From: Ananas comosus
Lineage: Eukaryota > Streptophyta > Magnoliopsida > Poales > Bromeliaceae
Length of the DNA stretch: 64,000 nucleotides
Assembly (NCBI RefSeq): GCF_001540865.1
Contig: NC_033638.1
Span: 10,183,315 to 10,247,314 of the forward strand
Reading direction: 5' to 3'
Each line of letters opens with the position of its first letter. The first letter of the stretch is position 1. The position numbers were made by a program, and so were the translations under genes. The notes beneath the pieces are model-generated. The model was not told where the DNA came from, made no database searches, and worked only from the letters and a program-made list of their open reading frames with translations. Positions 10,873 through 23,000 of this stretch are shown piece after piece.

Positions 10873-12682
10873 GTGCAGGAAATAATATCACTTATTAGCA
10901 AGTTATTTATGTCGGCTTTGCAGAAGAAACTGTTTCTTAGACGTGATCTACCACAATATCGATGCTATCGATGCTAAAACTACTTCCAAATTATCTTTTT
11001 TTCGTTAAAAATATAGAACGTCGTTCGTATGACGGGAGCGTAGTTTGTAAATGTTTGACGCTGCTTCAACTCACGACCATGATATATATATAACTGTCGA
11101 GGGCTTATTTATGATCAGAAGTGTGAGATTTGGAGATACACGATGTATTACGTGGTACGAGTTAGTGTGGGATCTTCATGTACTACCAATAAATGGACAA
11201 TTTGGTCAAACAATGCCCTTGTCGTGTGGAAGAATCATCAACCTTGTAGCCTCATTTTTCTTTTAAATGATGTGAAATACGTTATCCGTGCAATTCACCG
11301 CAAAATTTGGTGTGACTCTTATGCATTTAGGACCCACCCATTAGTCTGACCCCTCCGGTGACCAAGTCATTTTCCTCGTCATCTTTCTATCTACATTTTA
11401 AAAAAGGGAAAAAAAAGAAAATAATAAGTATCATATATATATATATTTAAGTGAATGAATCTATAGATTTTTTTTTTTTAGCCACACAAACAAAGAAAAC
11501 TAAGAACAGATACATCACATTGATTATATTCTCTTTCCTACTTAGTGAGATTGTTAACGGCCACATAGGTAGGGATTTTTACGCATGAGATTGATTTAAT
11601 CGCTCATATAAGAAAATTTATGCATGTCTAGATTTTTTTTTTTGTTGATAAAACACATTTTATTTAACGAATTTGACTAAATTAAACAATGAAGGGCTTA
11701 CACAAAGTTTCTTCAAATTTGGTAGACCAACAGCTACCGCATTATTTGACGCAACCTATGGCAATTAGGCTCTAATCACTTTGACCGACAACTTAGGATC
11801 ATTTTGATTAGATCCGGTCGAATCTAAGACTTGATCCATCACGACTCTGAATCCATCAAAGTTCATTGCATTTTAAATTTTTTTTTTTTAATTTCCTTTT
11901 CACTACTTTTTTGCCAAGTATATTTTAGTCTACTAATTAAAAGTGCTAATTTACGTTTTGGCGACCACGTGGTGAACTGGGTGTATGATAAAATGATGTA
12001 CCCATTTGCAAACATTAATTTTACTAATGTCACAGGTAAAGACCAAAGAACATATGTATGGACATGTCCTGTTAAATCAAGCCAATAAAAGTGTGAACAA
12101 TAGAGTCCTTGATATATATTGTATTAAATGTTATTCAAGTATTAGAATCTCTCCTTGTAAGGCTCTAGATATTGATATATTGCCGATATAGTAGTAATAT
12201 AATATCTTAATCATCACTCAGTCAACTTAATTATACGGTAAAATTTAGTTACAACAATCTAAAAAATTTGAACTAAAATTTGCAGTAAATTAAAGTTGAT
12301 GACACGTGGTAGAACCGGTCTACTCTGGCTAAAATCACCTGAGAAACTTTGCGTTGGTGCACCGGCGCTGCTAAAGTGCAAAGTACTATCGAATGCTCCT
12401 TTTCCCTCGACGACCAGTCAACTCCAAGGCGCCGGTCAAAGTGGGTCCCACATCCAGTCAAAGAAGTTGCCCCCTCGCTTCCGCAATTGCCAGGTAAGCA
12501 ACACGACCCGATCTTCGCCCGCTCATCCGCCGCCCGTTTGAGATGTCCCGAATCCGACGGCTGAGATTGCTTCGAAGCGCAAATGGGCTCTCAAACAAGC
12601 GGCGGTGATTGGCCCGCACGACAATTTACCGACGCCGGGAGTTACGGTGTCTCTCAAAAGAAACTATTAAGCTCGGACTTGG

Positions 12683-12808
12683 GTGCACCACGTCATCTAT
12701 GAGCCGCTCGACTTTGAGAGGCTGAAGTTCGAGAAGCGGCGTGTCATTTTCGAGATGGATGGGATGAACGGTTGATAATTTGGGCGGTCTACGAATGACG
12801 TGGTGCAC
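12683..12808. repeat. 14 bp perfect inverted repeat, 98 bp loop
   Basis: GTGCACCACGTCAT at 12683-12696 is exactly inverted at 12795-12808. Flanking bases extend the match imperfectly. It may be a tiny MITE or an upstream regulatory palindrome of MKP1; each arm contains an ACGT core. Confidence 0.6.
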
Positions 12809-12892
12809 GCGGTCTACATAGAATAGTTTCTCGCATCTGAAAGAAACCCACCTATCCGCGGTTAAATCTCCATCTAGCCACTTCAAAACCCT

Positions 12893-12960
12893 CGCCTCTC
12901 TCTCTCTCTGTCTCTCTCTGTCTCTCTCTCTCTCTCTCTAGAGCTAGGGTTAGTGCGCTT

Positions 12961-12995
<35 letters not shown>
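12893..12995. repeat. (CT)n tracts in the MKP1 leader
   Basis: Two CT runs (12893-12938 and 12962-12995) flank a short AGAGCTAGGGTTAG segment about 360 bp before the MKP1 start. Probably 5' leader; a leader intron between here and the ATG is possible but not proven. Confidence 0.7.
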
Positions 12996-12999
<4 letters not shown>

Positions 13000-13352
13000 T
13001 TCGCTTCTGCTCGAATGGATTCGATCCCAAGGCTCCTCGATCCGTCGTAATCGCCGTAAGTTTCCCCAACTCCAAGCTCCATTTCTGCATCCACGCACAA
13101 ATCCTCTTGAAAAAGAAGGGATTTTGGTTACCTTTCGCTGGATCAAGCTAGGATTCGATTATTTCCGAGTTTCGCCTCTTTTCGAGATTTTTTTCACGGT
13201 TTTCAGTGCGATTTATTTGGATTTTTTTGATCTCTGTGCTTGAAAATCATCTAAATGTTGCTTCTTGGTTCGATCTGTGTAAGTTTTGGGGTCGAATGAG
13301 GCGATTTTGTGCTCCAAAGTAGGGTTTGATTGAAGAGTAAAATTGAAGAGAA

Positions 13353-16300
13353 ATGGGGGGCGAAGATGATCAGGTGGGAGCTCTGAACCCCCGAAAGGCG
13401 TTCTGGAGATCGTCATCGTGGTCTTCCTCGCGCACTTCGGCGGCGGGGAACTCCAAAGAGTCCCAATCCGAAGAGCGGAACCCCGCTTCCAACGGCCCGC
13501 TCCGACCCGGTCCTCCGCTCACGCCGCGATCGCTCAGTGCCAAGGCACGGTCCGCCCTTCCCCCTCTCCAGCCCCTCACAATTGCTCGCCGGAGCCTGGA
13601 TGAGTGGCCCAACCCCAGCTCCGACGACCTCGGCGAGTGGCCCCAACCCACCACCCCGAGTGTGCCTCGGCCCGGGGATTCCCACAAGCCCGGAAGTGAG
13701 GGCTTGAAGATCGATCTCTCCTCTATCGGTTCCAAGATCAGGAAAGACCAGATCGCGTTCTTCGATAAGGAGTGTTCGAAAGTTGCTGACCACATCTACC
13801 TTGGGGGCGATTCCGTTGCGAAGAACAGAGAGATTCTTCGCAAGAACGGAATCACCCATGTCCTCAACTGCGTAGGTTTTGTATGCCCTGAGTATTTCAA
13901 ATCCGATCTTGTGTACAAGACGCTTTGGTTGCAGGACAGCCCGAGCGAAGATATAACAAGTATATTGTATGATGTGTTCGATTACTTTGAGGATGTGAGG
14001 GAGGAGGGCGGGAGAGTTCTTGTCCACTGTTGCCAGGGAGTATCTCGATCCACCTCGTTGGTCATAGCTTACTTAATGTGGAGAGAAGGGCAGAGTTTTG
14101 ATGATGCTTTTGGGCTAGTGAAGTCTGCGAGGGGGATCGCGAATCCAAATATGGGTTTTGCTTGCCAGCTTCTGCAGTGCCAGAAGAGGGTTCTTGCAAT
14201 CCCTCTGAGTCCTAATTCGGTGCTGAGAATGTATAGGATGGCTCCCCACTCGCCTTATGATCCGTTGCATCTCGTCCCCAAACTGTTGAATGATCCTTCG
14301 CCAGCTGCTTTGGATTCTAGGGGAGCATTCATCATCCATGTGCTTTCTTCGATCTACATTTGGATAGGCAGGAACTGCGATCTAGTAATGCAGAAGGACG
14401 CAAAAGCTGCAGCCTTTCAATTGGTGAGGTATGAGAGGGTTCAAGGCCCAGTCAGGACCGTCGAAGAAGGAGAGGAGCCACTGGAATTTTGGGAAGCATT
14501 TTTGAGTGCAACGGCTAATTCGGATAGTGCCACAAAGATCAACAAGGAACATGTTGAATCGGCTGCTAAGACTGGCGCGGGGAAGAGGAAAGTGGACTCT
14601 TACGATCGAGATTTTGAGCTTTTCTTGAAGGCAATAGCCGGTGGTGTGGTGCCGCCGTTCTCTTCTTCAGTGCCAGGGCAAGAAACCCGGCTCCCTGCCA
14701 GGGAAAGCAGTTGGAGTGTGTTGAGGCGCAAGTTTGTAGCTAGGACCTTATACCGAGTTTATTCGGATTCTGCACTAATGAGAGATAAGGATTCACATGT
14801 TCATCGAGGACAGCGTTTGACTGCAGAGGCAACGATATCACCTCCTTTCCTTTCTCCAAGCTCCCTATCATCTGATTCGGGCAGTAGTTCAAAGAGTTGT
14901 TCGGATTCGCCTTCAGTGTCTCCTTCGAATGTCTCTTCACCGTTACTTGTGCCGACACCTACTTCGTCTAATTCACCTGCCCCTTTTTTACCAACATCCA
15001 GGTCTCCTCTCCAACAATCAAGCAGTATCGAGCCTTTGAACTCTCGTCCAGGTGCAGTTTGTTCTCCTTCTAAGGGGCCCACTGGCTCTATTGCTGAAAG
15101 ACGGGGAAGCTTTTCACTGCTGAAGTTGTCAACATTGAGTAAAGATTCGTCGATGCTATCTAGGAAGGTTCCGGATGCATCTTCCTCTCCTTGTGAAAGT
15201 GTACAGGAGGCTGTGTGTAGGAGTAGTGATTGCCAATTTCTTAATGGTGAAGGTTTAGGCAGCGAAAGTACTGCAGAACTATTATCTGCAGAAGGTCGTT
15301 TAACTGAGTTATCTAACATCAAGTCGGAGACTCTAAATCCATTGCAGCTCTTAGTTTACCGTTGGCCTAGTATGGAAAAGTTGGTCAAATTTACTCGAGA
15401 GGATCTTGACTCAAAATCAGTTTTCCTTTTCGTAACTCCTGATACGGCTAGAAGTGGAGAGGCAGGTAGGATGCTCTACGTTTGGATAGGTAGTGGCTTC
15501 AAGCATTCTAACATCGAAACTGAATCAAAGAGCTGCGAAGATGTAATTGAAGTTGATGCAGTTGATTGGCGGCGAGTTGGTTGCGAGTTTCTTCATTTAG
15601 CAGGTCTACCAAAAGATCTTCCTATTAAGGTATTTATGCACAATGCTACTTTATTCCCATTTGAATTATTTTTTGCCCTGGTGGATCTTCTCTTAATGCC
15701 TCAATATGTTATGTTATTACTAATGTTCTACCAAGGATAGCAGAGCTATGTATATGATGCTTGCAGCCTCAATTACGATTTCATTGCATCTAGGGTCTGT
15801 TACTGCCTCTTACTGTTGCGTTACCATAGTTTCACTAAGGTTAGGATGATAACTAATCATTACAGCAAAGTCTGCCGATGTTTGTTCAAAGTAACAAAGG
15901 AAACATTCGTTTGGTATTATTATACATTTGGTTGTTTGTCAAATATAGGCCCGTATCAATTGTGGAATGCCAGATAGTTTACCAATGTGGCAGGAGAATT
16001 TGGAAGAGAATTCATTTAATCCTGCCAGCACATCAAGTGCTATTATCATCTGTAGGTCAAAGAGCTGCTATCCTCAGATGGCAAACAAGTAGATCTTGGC
16101 CTTTCCTATCTGATTTTGTTTCTAGTTGGTAAGATACGCTATGTGAAAAACCGATAGAATGAGAATAGTAATGTAATTACTGCTTGGTGGTTAGCTTTTT
16201 AGTTATTTCTTTCATTGCTTTTGGAATCTGCTTTTGGAATCTGTAGTGACTAAGCTATGTAAAGTTATTTGAATCTGTGTACAAGATAATGGATCATATC

Positions 16301-16710
16301 GTATCAGTTAACACTTTCCTCGCCTGTTGGAGTTTCAACCTAAATTTGATGTCTGATACTTTAGATGGTGCACTGTTTTCTTTACTGGTAGTAGATGCGC
16401 TTGGTTGACCAAAAAAAAAAAAAGGCGGAATTTCAACCTCTTGTGCTGTTAAATGGTGTATGTAATTCTAACCTTGTCTGCACAATTGCACCTACTTTAA
16501 GATTGGTGATTATGACATATGCCCTTGTATGGCACTAAGACAGTAAATAGCATGATGTTCTTTTTCTTTAGTCTAAAACATGACATGCTACTGAAAGGCT
16601 TTGCCTTATTCTGATATTGTAGATTGACACGTTTTCGGGAATTTGAATGGTGACAGGTTTTTAAGGAGCAAGAGACAGAGAGTCTCCTGAAGTTGTTAAA
16701 TACTGCTTAA
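13353..16710 (+). CDS. MKP1: MAP kinase phosphatase MKP1 (dual-specificity phosphatase)
   Basis: Two exons, 13353-15629 and 16657-16710, give 776 residues, close to Arabidopsis MKP1. The N-terminus MGGEDDQVGALNPRKAFWRS matches the family. A dual-specificity phosphatase domain follows, with catalytic loop VHCCQGVSRST: His225, Cys226, Arg232 in the HCx5R motif. A gelsolin-like segment (roughly residues 300-400), a long Ser/Pro-rich region and a conserved C-terminal block ending LAGLPKDLPIK follow. The second exon adds only VFKEQETESLLKLLNTA before TAA. MKP1 dephosphorylates MPK3/MPK6 and restrains stress, UV-B and immune signalling. If the 1027 bp intron were retained, translation would end after an unrelated hydrophobic 36-residue tail at 15740, so a single-exon reading would give the wrong C-terminus. 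Confidence 0.92.
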
Positions 16711-17976
16711 TTTGCAGTGCTGTAGGATCCTAACAGAAAATTTGGACAATTCCAACTTTCCCACATAATTCCTTTTAGGTGCAGGCATCTCTTTTAATGC
16801 CAAAAATTAGTAAAACGCAGTGAGGTAATAGCTCAACTTCCATCATTTAAATCTTTGTTCTTCTTGGTTACGGTTGTATATAATCCTTTAATTTTGTCAT
16901 TTGTTAAACTCGTTTTCACATGGCAGGAGGTCGCCGCTACTCTGCATCGGTTGCTGTTGCAGGTTTTGGCGCACACGGATGTATAGTATCCGCTCCCGTG
17001 GAACCTTGGATATGGAAAAAAAAAAAAGAAAAAAAAAAGAAGATTTGCTAAGGCCCCTTGTACATTACTAAAAACATATATTTTAACTTTTTCGAAGCAG
17101 GAACATTGAGATATATGTGGATTCTTCCCACCATTTTCTTCCAGTATTAGACATAATTTTCCATCTCTATGTTTGGTGTTTGGTTTTGATTTTTGAATCC
17201 TATTAGCACCATGTGCTGTGGGTGGGCACGAGGTTGGTAGTTATATATAATCCGTTTTATCAGATATTGAATCCGATTATGATATGCCTTTTTGGCCTTA
17301 ACTTACTGTTAGTAGCTTTTTGATTCTCAGAAGCAGAGGCACAAGTGTTTGGCAAATGGAAATATACTGAAACTTTTGCTTTGATGAGAAGCTGAAGCAA
17401 ATGTTTGTATGAACGTTATGTTTTTCCAAAGATCGGGCCTTCGGGAGCATAAGCCTCAGCCTTCTAAATATGCCCCTTTTTTTTGTGTTTAACCTAATTA
17501 TTATGTACCTTTCGGACTTATTTAAGTTTAAAATTTAATTGTTTTATATTTTTAGTATTATTTATTTTTTTAAAAAAATAAACGGAACTGATAGTTTATT
17601 ATATTACTCTCTCTCTCTCTTTTAAAAGAAAAACACAATAAGAATATGCTTTTCCGTTGGATGCTTGTGTAAACTAAAGTGCATAATTGGTCAACGGTGT
17701 ATGCGCGCACAAAACAGGAAAGTCAAATGGTGGAATAAATGATTGGGAAATCAGCTAAATCAAACGACCAAAATGGGGCATTTCATGTGATGGGTTGGGT
17801 CTCACCCAAACACAACATTATTGAACCACCCTCTCGATCCACTCACTGACATACCATACCATACCATACCACACCACGAAACATAAAATTCGAAACCTCA
17901 CAAAGGAGAAACACAAGACACATACTGCTCACAGCAACAAGCTAGGGACACAACTCAGAAACTCCACACTTGACAT
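16711..17976. other. MKP1 3' region and convergent spacer
   Basis: MKP1 3' UTR followed by AT-rich spacer up to the stop codon of the minus-strand Arg/Gly-rich gene. Contains A-rich runs (about 17018-17040), a short CT run near 17608 and an ACCAT tandem run near 17860-17875. No gene seen. Confidence 0.6.
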
Positions 17977-18540
17977 TCACTGGCCATCTCCTTCTCCTCC
18001 ACCGCTTCGGCCGCCGCCGCCGCCGCCACGACCAACATTACGAGAAGCGCTATCTGCAGTATCTTCGTCCTCCCGCTCCTCGCCACGACCACGACCACGA
18101 CCACGACCATGACCACGACCACGATCACGACCGCCGCCGCCGTCACCCCCTCCACCGACTTCGAAAGGACAAATATCACGACCGCCTCCACCATAATTCC
18201 CGTCCCCGTCGTCCCCGCCACGAAACCCCACGCTGCAGTCCCAGTGCATCCTGCGGCACAACGCGCAGGACCTCGCCTCGAAGTTGAAGAGCCGGTAGTC
18301 CCGCTGGCCTGTGTTGAATATGCGGTAGATGCGCGCAAAGCCCGCGTAGTGGAGGAAGCGCCCGTCGGGGGAGTAGCGGCGCCATGCGATGTGCAGGACG
18401 ATGCTGCAACCCGGCGGGCCCCGCACCATGCGGTAAATGGGCTCCACCGGCGGGAAGCTCCCGTCCGGTTGCTGCCAATTCGCAAACACCATCGCCAGCA
18501 TGTTCATGTTGTTGTTGCTGCTGTTTGCTGATGACGCCAT
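17977..18540 (-). CDS. Unrecognised Arg/Gly-rich protein
   Basis: Single-exon frame of 187 residues from ATG 18540 (MASSANSSNN). I do not recognise the family. The first 110 or so residues look like a folded module: WQQPDGSFPPVEPIYRMV, then GPPGCSIVLHIAWRRYSPDG, then YAGFARIYRIFNTGQ and RSCALCRRMHWDC, with a C-x2-C-x6-C cluster. The last 70 residues are low complexity, with GGGG runs and a GRGRGRGRG stretch of RGG type followed by an acidic EEREDED. A TATA box and CT-rich leader upstream support expression. RGG tails often bind RNA, so an RNA-linked role is possible but only inferred. Another frame (17955-18485) is also open because of GC-richness; this one is preferred for its start, promoter spacing and ordered N-terminal module. 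Confidence 0.55.
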   Translation of the reverse strand: MASSANSSNNNMNMLAMVFANWQQPDGSFPPVEPIYRMVRGPPGCSIVLHIAWRRYSPDGRFLHYAGFARIYRIFNTGQRDYRLFNFEARSCALCRRMHWDCSVGFRGGDDGDGNYGGGGRDICPFEVGGGGDGGGGRDRGRGHGRGRGRGRGEEREDEDTADSASRNVGRGGGGGGRSGGGEGDGQ

Positions 18541-18597
18541 TTTTATACGTACCTATGTGAGATACGCCTTGGTAGACGTATAAATGTACCTACGTAC

Positions 18598-18598
<1 letters not shown>

Positions 18599-18635
<37 letters not shown>

Positions 18636-18701
18636 GTGTAGAGGACGAGAGGGAGAGAGAGGTGGCGGGAGAGGTAAAGTTACAGAAATGTTGGATTTAT
18701 A
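18599..18701 (-). promoter_or_regulatory. TATA box and (CT)n leader of the Arg/Gly-rich gene
   Basis: In minus-strand sense a TATAAA box lies at 18696-18701, about 160 bp upstream of the ATG. A GA/CT microsatellite at about 18599-18633 falls in the predicted leader. Confidence 0.5.
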
Positions 18702-18702
18702 G

Positions 18703-19700
18703 AGGGGGGGAAGTTGACGGTTATGGCAGTTGGTTTGGGCTGATGAAACGAGGCTTTGTTTCGCACCGAAGGGACGCGACGGTGTTAATTTCGTGGATCC
18801 CCGCCTTTTTTCTTTTTTTTCTTTTTTCTTTTTATTTTACCTTCTTTTTGGGTTGAAAACTGTGTGATTTGCATGTAAGAAGAGAACCCAAAAGAAACAA
18901 TATCGAAGGCAAACAAAGTTAATGATCTAAATTATAAATTTTAAACTTTTTTTTAAAAAAATTAAAGATAACTGATATTCTCCAAAACGTGTATCATTCG
19001 CGGAGTTTTAGCTTGCACATATAGAAAGGACCAATTACAAATATAAAAATAAAAATAAAAATGTATGGAGCGCCCCTCGACTACAGTTCCTTTGTAATGA
19101 CCCCCTCAATTTTGTTTACCGACACCTCTTAATTTTTGGACAGACTTTCATCAAATAAAGTGAAAATTTTGTCAAATTTGTCGATGATTCCACCAAATTT
19201 ACTATTTTTAATTACTTTTTAGCAAATAAAAACTGGTATTAAGGCTAATAGTTAATTAGAGCTATTAAATTTAACATAATTCAACTTAAATAATTAGATA
19301 ACTCAAAATGAAAGAACAAAAAGTTAAGGAGGTGGTCAATAAATGACCGTTAAGTGAAGGAGCAGGGTCTATTTCAAATATCCTGTAGTTGTCGGGTCCT
19401 TCATACAATTTTACTTGAAACCAAAAAAGAGAGAAAGAAAAAGAACCCTCAAAACTGATATTCAACTATTACTCAAATTCTTCTCCTACAAGAAACAACA
19501 TACAATATTTTTCCTTTTCTCCTATTAGCATCCTCAATTTTTCCTTGTACCTCTATATTTTGCTTTTCCTTCTTCATCAATGATCGAAAAAAGAAAAAAA
19601 AAAGGTCCCCTAAGTCAGCAGCCCTATAGTTTTCCATAAATTATTGCTCAGGTAAATGATGAAATTACCTGGGTATAAAAGACTATGAAATTCCGAAATG
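18703..19700. other. Intergenic spacer, possible MITE
   Basis: No gene. A block at about 19060-19405 has weakly inverted ends: GCCCCTCGACTACAG on the left and CTGTAGTTGTCGGGTCC on the right. It may be an old MITE. Confidence 0.4.
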
Positions 19701-19991
19701 CTATAATCTGTCGTTTGCTGTGTTTGCATCCAAACCATGGGAGGGAGTTGGTTTTTGTGGTTTGTTTCTCAGGAAGCTTTTGGTGTAAAGAGCACCAAAA
19801 ACAATTGCCTGCACAGTAACAGAAATAATTTCAGTAAATGACTATTCATATAGTATTATTTTTCTTAAATATATATCGATAAGAGAAAAGCTTACAGATC
19901 CAATCCACTGTTCCCAACTAAAGGGATGCGCAAACCATACACAAGAGAGCATTATGCTCACCAACTACAAGAAGCAAAATTTCAAAATCAG

Positions 19992-20030
<39 letters not shown>

Positions 20031-23000
20031 ATTTACTTGTCTCGTTGTCATTATGGTCGCAAATGTGAGGGCCCCAAATGTTCTAATGGTGTACGATATG
20101 AAGAACTGGCTAGCCGTTGCTACCTGCGAAAAGGGGGGGAAAAAAAATCTAGAATGCATCAATTATATTGCCAATGTGGCGTCACCAACCAACCAGATTG
20201 TTTCCCTTAGGTTCATCCGTCCCATCATAATTATTAGAAAATTATTTTTATTGTACTTTTCTCTCAAATAGAGAGATATGATTAGCTAATTATAGATGAT
20301 GTGGTGCGGCTGCTACATAGTAGAATTCCTCTTGCGAAAGATAGAAATATGAGCAATATTTTTTTTTTTTTCCAATCCAGGAATCGTCCATGCAAGAAAA
20401 GAATTTCTAATCTTATTCAAAATGCTGGGCAGGAGCCAGCAGGAGTATTGAATAAAACCAAATTTCTAGTTTTCTCCTCTCAAAGTAGATTTCAAAGTAG
20501 ATTTCATCGGCAATGAAAGGAAACAGAAATCAAAGGTTTGTGCAGGAAACAATAATATTGCATATATTGCTCATTAGTGCTACAGTGTCAAGTTAAAAGA
20601 ATAGATTTTGTTTACAGTAGAGAGAAGCGCAACATCGAAGAAGCAATCTCGATGTCGAAACATAAAATCAACTGCTGGAAGAAGATGGTTCTGCAGGATA
20701 AGCCCTATATTCAGAAATTTAGGTGATATCAGTAATTTTCTCAAATCATGGTTGTAAACCAATCAAACCATGTTTAACCTACAACAAAATCATATATTTA
20801 GATAGATAATTGATAGTTAGTCAGTATGGTTCAGCAATTACCGCTTAAACTGAGAAGACAGGAACATATAGTCGTGTAGAATATCTGGTTGTGTATTTCC
20901 ATGTCATAACCCTTGAAAAGTTTGTCTTGGAATGTGCTCGTAAAGCCATCGAATCTAAAAATTTACAATTCGACATTTAAGTATGAAACACTAAGATATA
21001 CCACTGAGGTGAAAGAACAGCCAAAAATGAACATATTTGACAATTGACAGAGTGTTGATATTATGAGATAAACACATAGCCGAGACATGTTTCCAAGAGA
21101 TCTAAAGGAGATTGCTTTATGTCCTCATTCTCAGATGATGTACAATTGCAGCTCTAAGCTAAAATGAAGACGATAATAAATATATCAGATACATCTAACA
21201 ACAGGAGTGATGGAGCTGCTCATTAAATCATGTATTAACCAGTAAAAAATCAAGTGTTAGCAAGTTTTACACGAGCAGTATAAAAATATATATGTCAGAA
21301 TATCAGAAAAAATGCTACACTTTCAGATTAGAACAATGTTAAGAATATGTTCTACAGAGAAAGAGCAGTTCAGATTATTGTGTTAAAAATTTTAAAGACA
21401 GATGCCTTTAACACGCTTCACAGGTGATTTGCATCATTTGTATGTATCTTCTATCTTCAGAGCCAAAGAGATGAGAGACAAAATATATGCAAGGCCTATC
21501 AGAGTTAATAAACAACTAACTAATTTCATAGTAATATTGAAATTCACAACGAACATAAAGAAAATTAGAACTTAAAATTTGATGATATCATTAAACCAAT
21601 CATTATTCTTTTTTAAAAAAATGGCAAATAAGCAGCGAGGTGTACCCTAGATATCCAAGCATAAGTAATACTCCCCAAACAGTGCTTTCTCTTCCTTTAT
21701 TATATGGACTAACATCCTCTGACGCCTAGATAAAAGAACAAATGAATAGTCAACATAAGCAACTTAGCATATCTCAACCAACAACATAGCAGATATATTT
21801 TGCACATTTTATATTTTAATCAATCATCAGAAGAGAATATATTGAACATAAAGTAATTAATTTGCCTGAAGAAGCATCCTCGCGGGAAGGATAAAATTCT
21901 GCCTAAAAGATTCAAGACTCTAAGATTCAAAACCCTCGCTATCACATTTTTCTCTCCTTCTCTTTTTTAATTTCTTTTCCTTTTTGCCCTTTTTCTCCAA
22001 GATCCTGAAAGATAAGCAAACACTGCTGCAGCAGGAGCCTGGTGAAATAAGTTGCTCATGTCATCGAATCTTGTCCCTCAAAAGATCCAGTTAAGCACTA
22101 AAGCAGGTTTTAAATTTCTCCAAAATTCACATACTTCATGTATTTTCCATTCTATCACACATTCATCCAGGAACAAATATGCAGGCTATATAAGATGCTA
22201 CAATGAAAAAGAGAAAGAGAACAAAGATGACTGGGCATGCCAACAATATGAACAAGCAAAAACTAGGAAAACTTTGTAAGGTAGATAAGGGCATGCAAAT
22301 CTAGGCACAACAATTACCGGATACAGAATGAATAATGAACAGCCCGCTGTCACGAGAACAGCGAATAAATAGTCTTTCCCATTATACCTCTTCTGCATTA
22401 TTACCGTACCCCAAACCTGAAATAGGTACCAAACAGATGAGAAAGAATATCCCGATAAATAGATAAACTCAAAGATACTAATATAACTCTAGCTAGCAGG
22501 AGAAGCAGTATGCCATGCTGGACCAACCATGGGCCTTGGATAGACCGACAAAGAAAACGTGATCTGCTGTTAAACAAGCTAACAGCTAATGGATGTCCTA
22601 ATTAGCTATTTAGTTTATTTGTTAGGAAATTTACCAGCCACACACAAGAATTGCATCTATTTAGACTTTTAATCTTACAATGAAAATGACGACGTATATG
22701 TTCTTACATTCATACTTCAGAAAAACTGTACTAGTTAAAAAGAGAAAAAATATATTATATAATCGTTAGCAGTTTACTTTTCTCCGATTGATTTTAATAT
22801 AAAAAAACAATTATCAGGAAATAATTAAAAAATCAACCTATAAAAGTAAATAGAATGCATTCAATGATATGCATAGATGTAAATACAGTTTTCACATTAA
22901 GTCTGTGTCAAACATTTTACAATCATAGCATACCACATGCAATCTTTCAATCATACAGATGATAGACGAAAAGAGAGCTGCCAAACTTTGGAAAGAAGAT

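Larger units (their letters stand above)
8930..12890. other. Repeat-rich intergenic region
   Basis: Apart from the G-boxes, the small MITE, SINE copy C and the candidate 780 bp transposon, I see no gene. Reading frames near 9562-9771, 11051-11349 and 11831-12191 lack codon bias, splice context or recognisable motifs. A perfect 14 bp inverted repeat lies at 12683-12696 / 12795-12808 upstream of MKP1. Confidence 0.6.

Noticed and set aside
13413..14027. 204-codon minus-strand frame within MKP1
   Set aside because: Antisense to a well-supported MKP1 exon; no independent motif or promoter.
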